Below are positions 35,768 through 43,158 of a stretch of DNA of 64,000 nucleotides, in pieces. Source of the DNA: Labrenzia sp. CE80 (lineage in GTDB: Bacteria; Pseudomonadota; Alphaproteobacteria; Rhizobiales; Stappiaceae). Below the pieces are notes generated by a model. That model saw only the letters and a list, made by a program, of their open reading frames with translations. It did not search any database and had not been told where the DNA came from. The first letter of the stretch is position 1; the number at the start of each line of letters is the position of its first letter. Made by a program: the position numbers and the translations under genes. Location: contig NZ_WAJT01000003.1 of NCBI RefSeq assembly GCF_009650605.1, positions 248,001-312,000 of the forward strand, written 5' to 3'.

Positions 35768-36760
35768 TCAGGCGTTGACGTCGACGACGACACGTCCCTT
35801 GACGCCGCCCTTGAGGATCGATGCACCCAGCTCCGGCAGATCCGCCAGCGTGGCTGGTTGGATCATGGCATGCAGCTTGTCGAGCGGCAGATCCTTCGCA
35901 AGACGCTCCCAGGCGCACAACCGGTCCTCATAGGGGCGCATCACACTGTCGATGCCAAGAAGATTGACACCACGCAGCAGGAAGGGGATTACCGTTGCAG
36001 GCAACCCTGCGCCTCCCGCAAGACCAACTGCAGAAACGGACGCACCGTATTTCATCTGGCCCAAGACCCGCGCCAGCATTGCTCCGCCAACCGCGTCGAC
36101 GCATCCGGCCCAGGTTTCTGTTTCGAGCGGACGTTTCACGGTCTCGTTGATGTCTTCGCGCGCCACAATCTGGCTCGCCCCCAGCGACGTCAGATACTCA
36201 GCCGTTTCCGGCCGGCCCGTGACACCGGCAACCTCATACCCCACGTTCGACAGGATCGCGGTCGCAACCGATCCGACACCGCCGGCAGCACCTGTCACGA
36301 GAACCGAACCGTCGCCCGGCTTCAAGCCATGATCCTCAAGCGCCATGACCGCGAGCATCGCCGTAAAACCGGCGGTTCCGACCGCCATGGCATCGCGCGC
36401 ACTCAAACCGTCCGGCAGCGGCACCAGCCAGTCCGCCTTGACCCGGGCTTTCTGGGCGTAGCCGCCCCACCAGGCCTCACCGACACGCCAGCCGGTCAGG
36501 ACAACCTTGTCTCCAGGCTTGTAGCGTGCATCATCAGACGCTTCGACAGTTCCTGCAAAGTCGATCCCCGGCACATGCGGATAGGTCCGGACAAGCCCGC
36601 CACCAGGGCCCAGGCAAAGGCCATCCTTGTAGTTGACCGTCGAATACTCGACAGCAACCGTCACATCGCCATCCGGCAAGCGACTGTCATCAAGATCCTG
36701 GATGGATGCTGATGTTTTGCCGTCTTCGTCCTTCTCGACAACCATTGCCTTGAATGTCAT
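35768..36760 (-). CDS. acuI: Acrylyl-CoA reductase AcuI / YhdH-type quinone oxidoreductase
   Basis: A 330-residue zinc-free medium-chain dehydrogenase/reductase. The GroES-like half contains YSTVNYKDGL and PGIDFAGTVE. The NADPH site is GAAGGVGS (157-164). The subgroup mark GWRVGEAWWGGYAQ is present. AcuI reduces toxic acryloyl-CoA to propionyl-CoA, a step in 3-hydroxypropionate and DMSP breakdown in marine alphaproteobacteria. GGAGG is 5 nt before the ATG at 36760; an ATG-less upstream extension to 36781 is unlikely. It stands alone here, without other DMSP genes. Confidence 0.88.
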   Translation of the reverse strand: MTFKAMVVEKDEDGKTSASIQDLDDSRLPDGDVTVAVEYSTVNYKDGLCLGPGGGLVRTYPHVPGIDFAGTVEASDDARYKPGDKVVLTGWRVGEAWWGGYAQKARVKADWLVPLPDGLSARDAMAVGTAGFTAMLAVMALEDHGLKPGDGSVLVTGAAGGVGSVATAILSNVGYEVAGVTGRPETAEYLTSLGASQIVAREDINETVKRPLETETWAGCVDAVGGAMLARVLGQMKYGASVSAVGLAGGAGLPATVIPFLLRGVNLLGIDSVMRPYEDRLCAWERLAKDLPLDKLHAMIQPATLADLPELGASILKGGVKGRVVVDVNA

Positions 36761-36928
36761 ATGCACCTCCAGATGCTTCAAACGCCACCGCTCGCAATGC
36801 GGCTTTTAAGTTCCAATTGCGAACGATCCTATCGCGGAAAAAGACAATGAGCAGCAGAAGAAATCTGCTCCCTTTGTCTAGGCGTATCAATCGAGAGAAA
36901 AGAAGACGATACGCGTGAGGACCCAAAG

Positions 36929-37330
36929 ATGCTGACAGTCTACTATGACGGGAAATGTGGTCTTTGCGCCCGTGAGATCGCCTTTTTCCAGAAGCGCAAG
37001 GCAAACAATCCGATCCGCTGGAATGACGTGGCACGCGCGCCTGAAACCCTTGCTGACAGCGGCCTCAGTCAGGCGGAAGCGCTGATGTTCATGCGGGTTG
37101 CGGACAACAAGGGCCGGATCCACGGCGGTCTCGATGCCTTTGTTCTTCTGTGGGGTCAATTCAGGGGATGGCGGCTTTTGGCCCGCCTCCTGCAGCTTCC
37201 CCTGCTCCACCCTTTGGCGAGCCGCCTCTACCGCCTCTTCGCCAAACTTCGTTTCAGGGCCTATCCCCATTGTCGATTGGCCGCCGAACAGGCAGGCACA
37301 ACCGCTCAAAGCTTGGTTGAAAAGGGCTGA
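36929..37330 (+). CDS. DCC-family (DUF393) thiol-disulfide oxidoreductase-like protein
   Basis: A 133-residue protein that starts with the family signature YYDGKCGLCAREI: a DxxCxxC thioredoxin-like site with C10 and C13. No signal peptide is seen; a hydrophobic helix near residues 75-95 (LLARLLQLPLLHPLASRL) may touch the membrane. GAGG is 8 nt before the ATG. It is divergent from acuI. The physiological substrate of this family is unknown. Confidence 0.85.
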   Translation: MLTVYYDGKCGLCAREIAFFQKRKANNPIRWNDVARAPETLADSGLSQAEALMFMRVADNKGRIHGGLDAFVLLWGQFRGWRLLARLLQLPLLHPLASRLYRLFAKLRFRAYPHCRLAAEQAGTTAQSLVEKG

Positions 37331-37357
37331 ATCGCAACAATCCGGCATTGAAAAGAC

Positions 37358-37434
37358 TGGTGATCCCGACAGGATTCGAACCTGTGACCCTCAGATTAGG
37401 AATCTGATGCTCTATCCTGCTGAGCTACGGGACC
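37358..37434 (-). tRNA. tRNA-Arg (anticodon CCU)
   Basis: A 77-nt cloverleaf read on the minus strand. The 7-bp acceptor stem GGTCCCG/CGGGATC has one G-U pair. The D arm contains TAGCTCAG, and the anticodon arm TCAGA-TTCCTAA-TCTGA has CCT at 34-36. The T arm is CAGGTTCGAATCCTG, and the 3' end ACCA is encoded. It decodes AGG. Nothing around it suggests an integrated element. Confidence 0.97.
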
Positions 37435-37644
37435 GTGTCTTTGCAAATAACATGAAGAGATCGGGTTTGCGAGCCCTCTGCTCATGCGTCATGTGCAATT
37501 TGAAAAGACAGCCAAATTGAAGCAACGTCGGTCTTTCGCCTGCCGCAATTGATGGCTACGTCAAGAAGGACGTTGGCAGCGGAAAATGGAAATTTGGCTT
37601 TCTGCATCCCACTGATTGCGGCGAAAGGCTGCCGGAAATCCCTC

Positions 37645-38496
37645 ATGCGGTCGTGCGCCAACTGTCTGGCGGACAATGAAACGCGGTTATTTCCGAATGG
37701 TCTTCTGCGAACTGTCATGCTCACGCTCCTCGGCCTGATGACAGGCTCTGCGCTGGCAGAGGACATTAGCGAGCACCCTTGCCTGCAAGGAAACGCTGCC
37801 TCCTCCGCCATCGACGTTGGATCCCCAACGTCCAAGGGCCTGTTTCCTGGTCCTAGCAACACGTTCTACACTCTCGCCGACACGAGCGGCGGCTGGTCAT
37901 CGCTGCACAAGGAGCGGGACCTGACAGCAAACGCGAAATTTCACGCCTATCCGGCAGGTCCAGCCAACCGCTGGGGCTTCATACCAGCCTGGATTGTTCA
38001 GGCCGACGGGCCGGATAGAAAACACCGACTGCTTCAGGAACATCTTGTCGCGCGGGGTCTGACCGCCTTGGATCCAAGACTTGGCAGTTGGGCCTGCACT
38101 CAGCATCTCATTGAGGCCGAGGACCGTGCCCGCAAGGACAAGAGCGGCCTCTGGCAAACCCGCAAGATTTTTAGCAGCTACTACGCGGAACCGCTTGTTC
38201 AGGCTGCAGGGCAACACGTTATCGTCGAGGGACGCATCGTTTCGCTTGGAAAAACCGAGCGCACTCGTTATCTCAACTTTGGCAGATACTGGAAAACCGA
38301 TTTTACCGCCACGATCTCTGCTTCGCACGAGGACGCCTTTCGGATAGCGCTTTTACGGCAGGGCCTGGACTGGAAGGATTTGTCAGGGCAGGCAGTTCGT
38401 CTGCGTGGTGTGATAGAGGTGCAGGATGGACCCTTGCTGAGGCTGGTCCATCCCGGGCAACTAACGATCCTTGATCGTGAAGAGGACAGGAAGTGA
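37645..38496 (+). CDS. Secreted thermonuclease (SNase)-like protein
   Basis: About 283 residues from the ATG at 37645; an ATG at 37717 and a TTG/ATG at 37549-37552 are alternatives, none with a clear ribosome site. A hydrophobic leader (VMLTLLGLMTGSALA) ends about 12 residues past the 37717 methionine, so the protein is exported. The middle has SNase-family marks (QEHLVARGLTALDP, AEDRARKDKSGLWQ). The usual nuclease arginines are not obvious, so catalytic activity is doubtful. A C-terminal region (HVIVEGRIVSLGKTERTRYLNFG) resembles an OB-like nucleic-acid-binding fold. The stop overlaps the next gene by 4 nt. Confidence 0.75.
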   Translation: MRSCANCLADNETRLFPNGLLRTVMLTLLGLMTGSALAEDISEHPCLQGNAASSAIDVGSPTSKGLFPGPSNTFYTLADTSGGWSSLHKERDLTANAKFHAYPAGPANRWGFIPAWIVQADGPDRKHRLLQEHLVARGLTALDPRLGSWACTQHLIEAEDRARKDKSGLWQTRKIFSSYYAEPLVQAAGQHVIVEGRIVSLGKTERTRYLNFGRYWKTDFTATISASHEDAFRIALLRQGLDWKDLSGQAVRLRGVIEVQDGPLLRLVHPGQLTILDREEDRK

Positions 38497-40007
38497 TTGG
38501 GCGACGTGCTTTCAAGCTGGCAATAGCAAGGATCAGGCAGGTGCCCACCGTAGCGAAGTCGGCCAAATCCCGGCGATCGGCACCAGCGGCAGTTTCGCTG
38601 TTCCTGTTGCTCGCGTCCTGCCAGTTGCTTGATACCGGATCCCCGAGTGGATCGATTGCACCAGGCTCGCTGCGCCCCGGCCTGGCGGAGGACATCGGAG
38701 CGCGGGAACACCCGCGCGTCGTCACAACTTATGGCGGTGTCTATAAGGACGCCGGCGCTGAGAGGGCGGTGGCTAGCGTCGTGGGTCGGCTCGTGGCCGC
38801 GTCGGAAGATCCATCCCAAAGCTACCAGATCACGATCCTCAACTCCCCGGCGATCAACGCCTTCGCTCTTCCCGGTGGGTATCTTTATGTCACACGGGGT
38901 TTGCTTGCCCTTGCCAATGACACATCAGAACTTGCCGCGGTTCTGGCCCACGAAATGGCACACGTCACGTCCAACCACGCAATCGAGCGTCAACAGCGCG
39001 CCGAAGCTCGCGAGCTCGCGAACAAGATCCTGACCAATGTAGTTCAGGATTCGGCCAAGGCTCGGGCAGCTATCGTCTCCTCACAGCTTTCCTTCGCCCG
39101 CTTTTCGCAGGTTCAGGAACTGCAAGCCGATGCGGTGGGCGTGCGAACCCTCGCCAGGGCTGGTTACGACCCCTATGCCGCCTCCCGGTTTCTCAAATCC
39201 ATGGCCGACTATTCGGCCTATCAGACGGCGCAGAACGACAAGGACAACGCCCCCGATTTCCTGTCCTCGCATCCGACAACACCTGAACGCTTTGCACTGG
39301 CAGTCAAATCCGCGCGGCAAATCGGCGCGCCAGGCATCGGTGAGCGGGATCGCAACCGGTATCTGAGCCAGATCGACGGTATGCTTTATGGCGACGATCC
39401 GCTTGAGGGCTTCGTGCGCGGGCGTGCCTTCCTGCACAAGGCTCTCGGGATCAGCTTCACGGTCCCCAAGGGCTACATACTCGAGAATTCGCCGGAAGCC
39501 GTTCTGGCGAGCAATGGCGATGGAACCGCTATGCGTTTCGACGGCGCGGATCTCAGCACCTATGATTCGCTTAGTGAGTACATGACATCAGGCTGGATCA
39601 ACGGTCTCTTGCCGCAAAGCGTTCGGGAAACGACGATCAACGGCCTGCCAGGCGTCGTTGCAGCCGCAATCACACAGGGCTGGTCGTTCCGGATCGCCGT
39701 GCTGCGCATCGGCCGCACAGGCTATCGCTTTATCTTCGCGAGCCGGAACCCCAGCGACGGCTTTGAAAAGGAATATCGTCAGACACTGGAGACCTTCCGG
39801 CAGCTGACACCAACCGAACGCGCTCGCTTGCGATCGCTCAGGATCAAGGTCGTTCAGGCCAAGGCAGGCGACACAAGCCGTCAGCTCGCCATAGGCATGA
39901 GTGGCGTCGAACCATCGCGGCGACTGGCGTTCTTCTTGGTTCTAAACGGTTTGGACCGAAACGAAAAAATTGAACCGGGCACAGCGATCAAGCTCGTCGT
40001 CGACTAA
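38493..40007 (+). CDS. M48-family metalloprotease, putative lipoprotein (BepA/LoiP-like)
   Basis: A 504-residue envelope protease. The N-terminus has a long positively charged region, a hydrophobic stretch and a lipobox LLLASC with C43. The zinc motif is HEMAH (153-157), with E209 and D213 in QELQADAVG. BepA-like enzymes oversee outer-membrane protein and LPS-transporter assembly. The C-terminus (IKVVQAKAGDTSRQLAI) resembles a LysM-type segment. It starts with GTG overlapping the SNase-like stop (GTGA), with GAGG 7 nt upstream, so the pair is translationally coupled. It converges on rpoH2. Confidence 0.88.
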   Translation: MIGRRAFKLAIARIRQVPTVAKSAKSRRSAPAAVSLFLLLASCQLLDTGSPSGSIAPGSLRPGLAEDIGAREHPRVVTTYGGVYKDAGAERAVASVVGRLVAASEDPSQSYQITILNSPAINAFALPGGYLYVTRGLLALANDTSELAAVLAHEMAHVTSNHAIERQQRAEARELANKILTNVVQDSAKARAAIVSSQLSFARFSQVQELQADAVGVRTLARAGYDPYAASRFLKSMADYSAYQTAQNDKDNAPDFLSSHPTTPERFALAVKSARQIGAPGIGERDRNRYLSQIDGMLYGDDPLEGFVRGRAFLHKALGISFTVPKGYILENSPEAVLASNGDGTAMRFDGADLSTYDSLSEYMTSGWINGLLPQSVRETTINGLPGVVAAAITQGWSFRIAVLRIGRTGYRFIFASRNPSDGFEKEYRQTLETFRQLTPTERARLRSLRIKVVQAKAGDTSRQLAIGMSGVEPSRRLAFFLVLNGLDRNEKIEPGTAIKLVVD

Positions 40008-40089
40008 ACATCAACGCTGGGCTTAATGCCGGTCCCGGTCAAGGAGTCGGATGGGGCCGATTGGCTTTTCTTGTTATTGCGCCGTGTCT

Positions 40090-40959
40090 TTATATTGAGT
40101 AGGCAGCCCTGTCTGGCTGGCTCTCCATCAGCGCGGTTTTCAGCTTTTCCATGGCACGGCTTTCGATTTGCCGAACACGTTCCTTCGAAATTCCAAGTTT
40201 ATGGCCGAGAGATTCCAGTGTCGCACCTTCTTCAGACAAACGGCGCTCTCGCACAATCTTCAATTCCCGCTCCGACAGGACCTGCAAAGCCGACTTGAGC
40301 CAGATGCTGCGGCGCTCTTCGTCGATGCTGCGTGACACAACTTCATCCTGAAGCGGGGCTTCCGAAACAAGGAAATCCTGGCGATCAGCACTCGACCCGT
40401 CGGTATCTGACACCGGTGCGTTCAAGGACGTATCAGGCCCGGAAAGCCGGGCGTTCATCAGGGCGACGTCGGACTGCTTCACACCAATCGCATTGGCAAT
40501 CTTTTGATGCAGTTCCGAGTCCGTCATCGTTTGCTGATTGCTGGAAAGCTTGGCTCGAAGACGGCGCAAGTTGAAGAACAGGGATTTTTGCGTCGATGAC
40601 GTGCCACCACGCACGATCGACCAGTTCCTGAGGATGTAGTCCTGGATCGAAGCACGGATCCACCAGGTCGCGTAGGTCGAGAAACGCACTTCTCGTTCCG
40701 GTTCAAAACGCGCCGCAGCCTCGAGCAGACCAACGTGTCCTTCCTGGATCATGTCCCCGAGTGGCAAGCCGAAGTTTCGAAAACGGGTGGCGACGGAAAT
40801 GACGAGCCTCATATGGGCGAGCGTCAGTTTCTCAAGCGCTTTTTCATCACGCTGTGACCGCCAGCGGACGGCCAGGTCGTGTTCTTCTTCGCGGGTAAGG
40901 TAGGGCGCCTTCATAGCGGCCCGAACCATCTGGCGTCTTTCTGTCAGAGAAGTGGACAT
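40090..40959 (-). CDS. rpoH2: RNA polymerase sigma-32-family factor RpoH2
   Basis: A 289-residue sigma factor. Region 2 shows LTLAHMRLVISVATRFRNFGLPLGDMIQEGHVGL and the promoter-melting stretch FSTYATWWIRASIQDYILRNWSIVR. The RpoH box lies in NLRRLRAKL, and region 4 is EEGATLESLGHKLGISKERVRQIE. Many Alphaproteobacteria have a heat-shock RpoH1 and an RpoH2 tied to oxidative or general stress. The C-terminal sequence and the place next to an M48 protease and carD fit RpoH2. The ATG at 40959 has GGAG about 10 nt upstream; an in-frame reading to 41139 is unsupported. Confidence 0.9.
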   Translation of the reverse strand: MSTSLTERRQMVRAAMKAPYLTREEEHDLAVRWRSQRDEKALEKLTLAHMRLVISVATRFRNFGLPLGDMIQEGHVGLLEAAARFEPEREVRFSTYATWWIRASIQDYILRNWSIVRGGTSSTQKSLFFNLRRLRAKLSSNQQTMTDSELHQKIANAIGVKQSDVALMNARLSGPDTSLNAPVSDTDGSSADRQDFLVSEAPLQDEVVSRSIDEERRSIWLKSALQVLSERELKIVRERRLSEEGATLESLGHKLGISKERVRQIESRAMEKLKTALMESQPDRAAYSI

Positions 40960-41106
40960 GTGATAGCCGCTCCAGTGTTGTTTGGATACCTTACGTAGCG
41001 AATGCCTTTCTAGATCACCCTTCGGACTCCCAATGAGGACGAGTGCGGCACATAGGCGTGAACCGGCAACGCCGGACCGCCCTCCGCCATGCGAAATGAC
41101 CAGCCA

Positions 41107-41136
41107 TAAAAAAAGACCCGGCCGAAGCCGGGTCTT
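41107..41136 (-). terminator. Rho-independent terminator with UUCG loop after carD
   Basis: On the minus strand AAGACCCGGC-TTCG-GCCGGGTCTT (10-bp perfect stem, 41113-41136) runs straight into a T-tract of seven. The UUCG tetraloop makes it very stable. It lies 45 bp after the carD stop. Confidence 0.93.
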
Positions 41137-41180
41137 CAAAGTCGATTGCCTGAAAAGACAGGATTTATGTCGGCAACCTA

Positions 41181-41783
41181 TCAGGCTGCTTCTTCCTGAT
41201 CGCCATCGTCGTCATCGCTGGATTCGGCTGCTGCAGCGGCTTCAGCAGCCGCTTTCAGACGGCTCGGTGCCTTGGCGAGATTCTGCTCGATCTGCTTCAC
41301 AGCTTCGGTTTCAGAACACTTGTCCACGGCTGCAATTTCGCGAGCCATGCGATCAAGAGCTGCCTCATAAAGCTGGCGCTCGGAATAGGACTGCTCAGGC
41401 TGGCTTTCCGAACGGAAAAGATCGCGAACCACTTCCGAGATCGCGATCAGGTCGCCGGAATTGATCTTCGCTTCATATTCCTGCGCGCGGCGGCTCCACA
41501 TTGTGCGCTTGACCCGAGGGCGGCCACGAACAGTCTCAAGAGCCTTCTTGACCGCAGCGGGATCACCCAGCTTGCGCATTCCGACAGAAGCAATTTTCGC
41601 AACCGGAACCCGCAGGGTCATCTTGTCTTTCTCGAAGACGATGACCAGCAGTTCGAGGCTGTGTCCTGCTACATTCTGTTCTTCAATGGCAGTGATCTGA
41701 CCGACGCCATGTGCCGGATAAACGATATGTTCTCCAGTTTTGAACCCCTGACGCTGCGCGGCCTTCTTTGTACCTGTTGCCAT
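41181..41783 (-). CDS. carD: CarD-family transcriptional regulator
   Basis: A 200-residue RNA-polymerase-binding factor that stabilises open complexes, often at rRNA and biosynthetic promoters. The N-terminal Tudor-like RNAP interaction domain (GEHIVYPAHGVGQITAIEE, LELLVIVFEKDKMTLRVPV) is followed by the helical DNA-contacting domain (RVKRTMWSRRAQEYEAKINSGD). The tail is Ala-rich then acidic (AAAEAAAAAESSDDDD). AGGAG is 11 nt before the ATG. Confidence 0.93.
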   Translation of the reverse strand: MATGTKKAAQRQGFKTGEHIVYPAHGVGQITAIEEQNVAGHSLELLVIVFEKDKMTLRVPVAKIASVGMRKLGDPAAVKKALETVRGRPRVKRTMWSRRAQEYEAKINSGDLIAISEVVRDLFRSESQPEQSYSERQLYEAALDRMAREIAAVDKCSETEAVKQIEQNLAKAPSRLKAAAEAAAAAESSDDDDGDQEEAA

Positions 41784-42215
41784 TCTCGTTATTACTCCTG
41801 CGCAGTTGCCGGTCTGCCAGACCGTTATTTGGACCGCTGGATGCGGCTCAATGTTCTTCTCTTAACGCACGCAAAGTCAACGGCGGTCCCTGCTGGAACG
41901 CCTGTTGATATCGGGCGCGTCTGGGTGGTCAGCCGTTGCAATCCACTCTACAAGTTTGATCAGTCATACGAAACGCGTGATCCTGCTCACAATCCCGCTC
42001 GGATTGCGGTTGCCAAAACCTCCCAACCGGGAGACCAGCCAGTGATTGAACGACTATCTGGTAAATATAACACAGCTTTGCGGAAATTTAAAGCTTTGAG
42101 AAGCTAACGCATGCGTCACCACAGCCATGTGTCTTCAGAATGGCTGCTTTCTGCGCACTCCGCTCGCACTGGCTCTTGTTGAAAGATCCCGGATTCCCGC
42201 GGCCTCAAGCTTCAA
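41784..42215. other. 432-bp intergenic region between fdxA and carD
   Basis: No gene supported. Read on the minus strand it holds a TTGACT at 41875-41880 about 90 bp before the carD ATG, a plausible -35 with a poor -10 match 17-18 bp on. The part next to fdxA contains an AT-rich stretch near 42055-42100. A long plus-strand frame that runs antisense through the carD start has no family similarity and is disregarded. Confidence 0.45.
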
Positions 42216-42554
42216 TCAAGCGTCTGCCGGAGCCTCCGGAGAAAAATACTCTTCGAGCTTGTTTTTCTTGCCGTCAAATTCTTCGGCCTCGGGCAAAGCG
42301 TCTTTCTTCTCAGTGATGTTTGGCCACTTCTCAGAATACTCGGCGTTGAGCTCGATCCATTTCTCCAGGCCAGGCTCGGTATCGGGCAGAATCGCCTCGG
42401 CAGGGCATTCCGGCTCGCAGACGCCACAGTCGATGCATTCGTCCGGATTGATGACGAGCATATTCTCGCCTTCGTAAAAACAATCGACCGGGCAGACTTC
42501 GACACAATCCGTGTACTTGCACTTGATACAGTTATCGGTGACGACGTAGGTCAT
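42216..42554 (-). CDS. fdxA: Seven-iron ferredoxin FdxA
   Basis: A 112-residue [3Fe-4S][4Fe-4S] ferredoxin. Cluster cysteines fit C9, C17 and C50 for the 3Fe cluster and C21, C40, C43 and C46 for the 4Fe cluster, in NCIKCKYTDCVEVCPVDC and CIDCGVCEPECP. The 60-residue C-terminal extension (WIELNAEYSEKWPNIT) is typical of the Azotobacter FdI/FdxA type. AGAGGA is 5-6 nt before the ATG. It sits in the conserved helicase-S4-fdxA-carD run. Confidence 0.95.
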   Translation of the reverse strand: MTYVVTDNCIKCKYTDCVEVCPVDCFYEGENMLVINPDECIDCGVCEPECPAEAILPDTEPGLEKWIELNAEYSEKWPNITEKKDALPEAEEFDGKKNKLEEYFSPEAPADA

Positions 42555-42741
42555 CGCAATCCTCTAATGACGGCGGTTTTGCCATCCCTTGTTGCCGCTT
42601 CAAAAGCAGTTTCGGGAAAACACCTTTATCTAATCGCGTTGGGTATCCCGTTTAGACAGCCGGCGCAAGCGTCGGCAACTGCGCAAAATGTCCTTGTCTG
42701 GAAACTCTTGCTCCAGATCGACGGTCGTCCGGATTCTCGTT

Positions 42742-43158
42742 TCAATCAGGTTCTCGGAAGGCATCCATGCGGCGGCGATCACGCTTTGTGGGCCGTCCCG
42801 CGCCGGATTCTCGCTGTGCCGGAGCCATAGGCTTGTCGGTCTTTTCAGGCGGAGGCGGCGACATATCCTCATAAAGGAGCTGTGCTTCCGCATAGGGTCC
42901 GCGCCGCGTCCCAAGAGCCACGACCTTGAGGATCAGAATACGACGTTCCAGACCGATTGTCAGAACGTCACCAACCTTCACTGTCTTGCTGGCGGAGGTA
43001 ATCTTGTCCTTGTTGATGCGGACATGGCCACCGGAGGCCAACTTCTGCGCCAGCGATCGTGACTTGGTGACCCTGGCGAACCAAAGCCACTTGTCGACAC
43101 GAAGGGCGCCGCCCGAACCTGCGGGCGGCTTGATGGTATCCCTGTTCGCCGAAGTCAG
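42742..43158 (-). CDS. S4-domain RNA-binding protein (HslR-like) with a probable CTG start
   Basis: A 138-residue S4 protein. DKWLWFARVTKSRSLAQKL and GGHVRINKDKI form the alpha-L RNA-binding motif, as in Hsp15/HslR, which binds stalled 50S subunits. No ATG, GTG or TTG exists in frame upstream of the middle of the S4 domain (a TTG at 43041 would delete its first half). The best start is CTG at 43158, which overlaps the helicase TGA as CTGA, the usual 4-nt coupling geometry, with AAGGA 6 nt upstream. The tail is basic and Pro-rich. A frameshift in the assembly is the alternative explanation. Confidence 0.8.
   Translation of the reverse strand: MTSANRDTIKPPAGSGGALRVDKWLWFARVTKSRSLAQKLASGGHVRINKDKITSASKTVKVGDVLTIGLERRILILKVVALGTRRGPYAEAQLLYEDMSPPPPEKTDKPMAPAQRESGAGRPTKRDRRRMDAFREPD

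Noticed and set aside
37358..37434. tRNA-Arg as an attachment site for an integrated element
   Set aside because: No integrase, no direct repeat of the tRNA 3' end seen nearby, and the flanking genes are ordinary.
41661..42107. A 148-codon plus-strand frame antisense to the carD start and through the fdxA-carD gap
   Set aside because: No family similarity, overlaps a clear gene on the other strand, no ribosome site, unusual Cys/Arg mix typical of a shadow frame.
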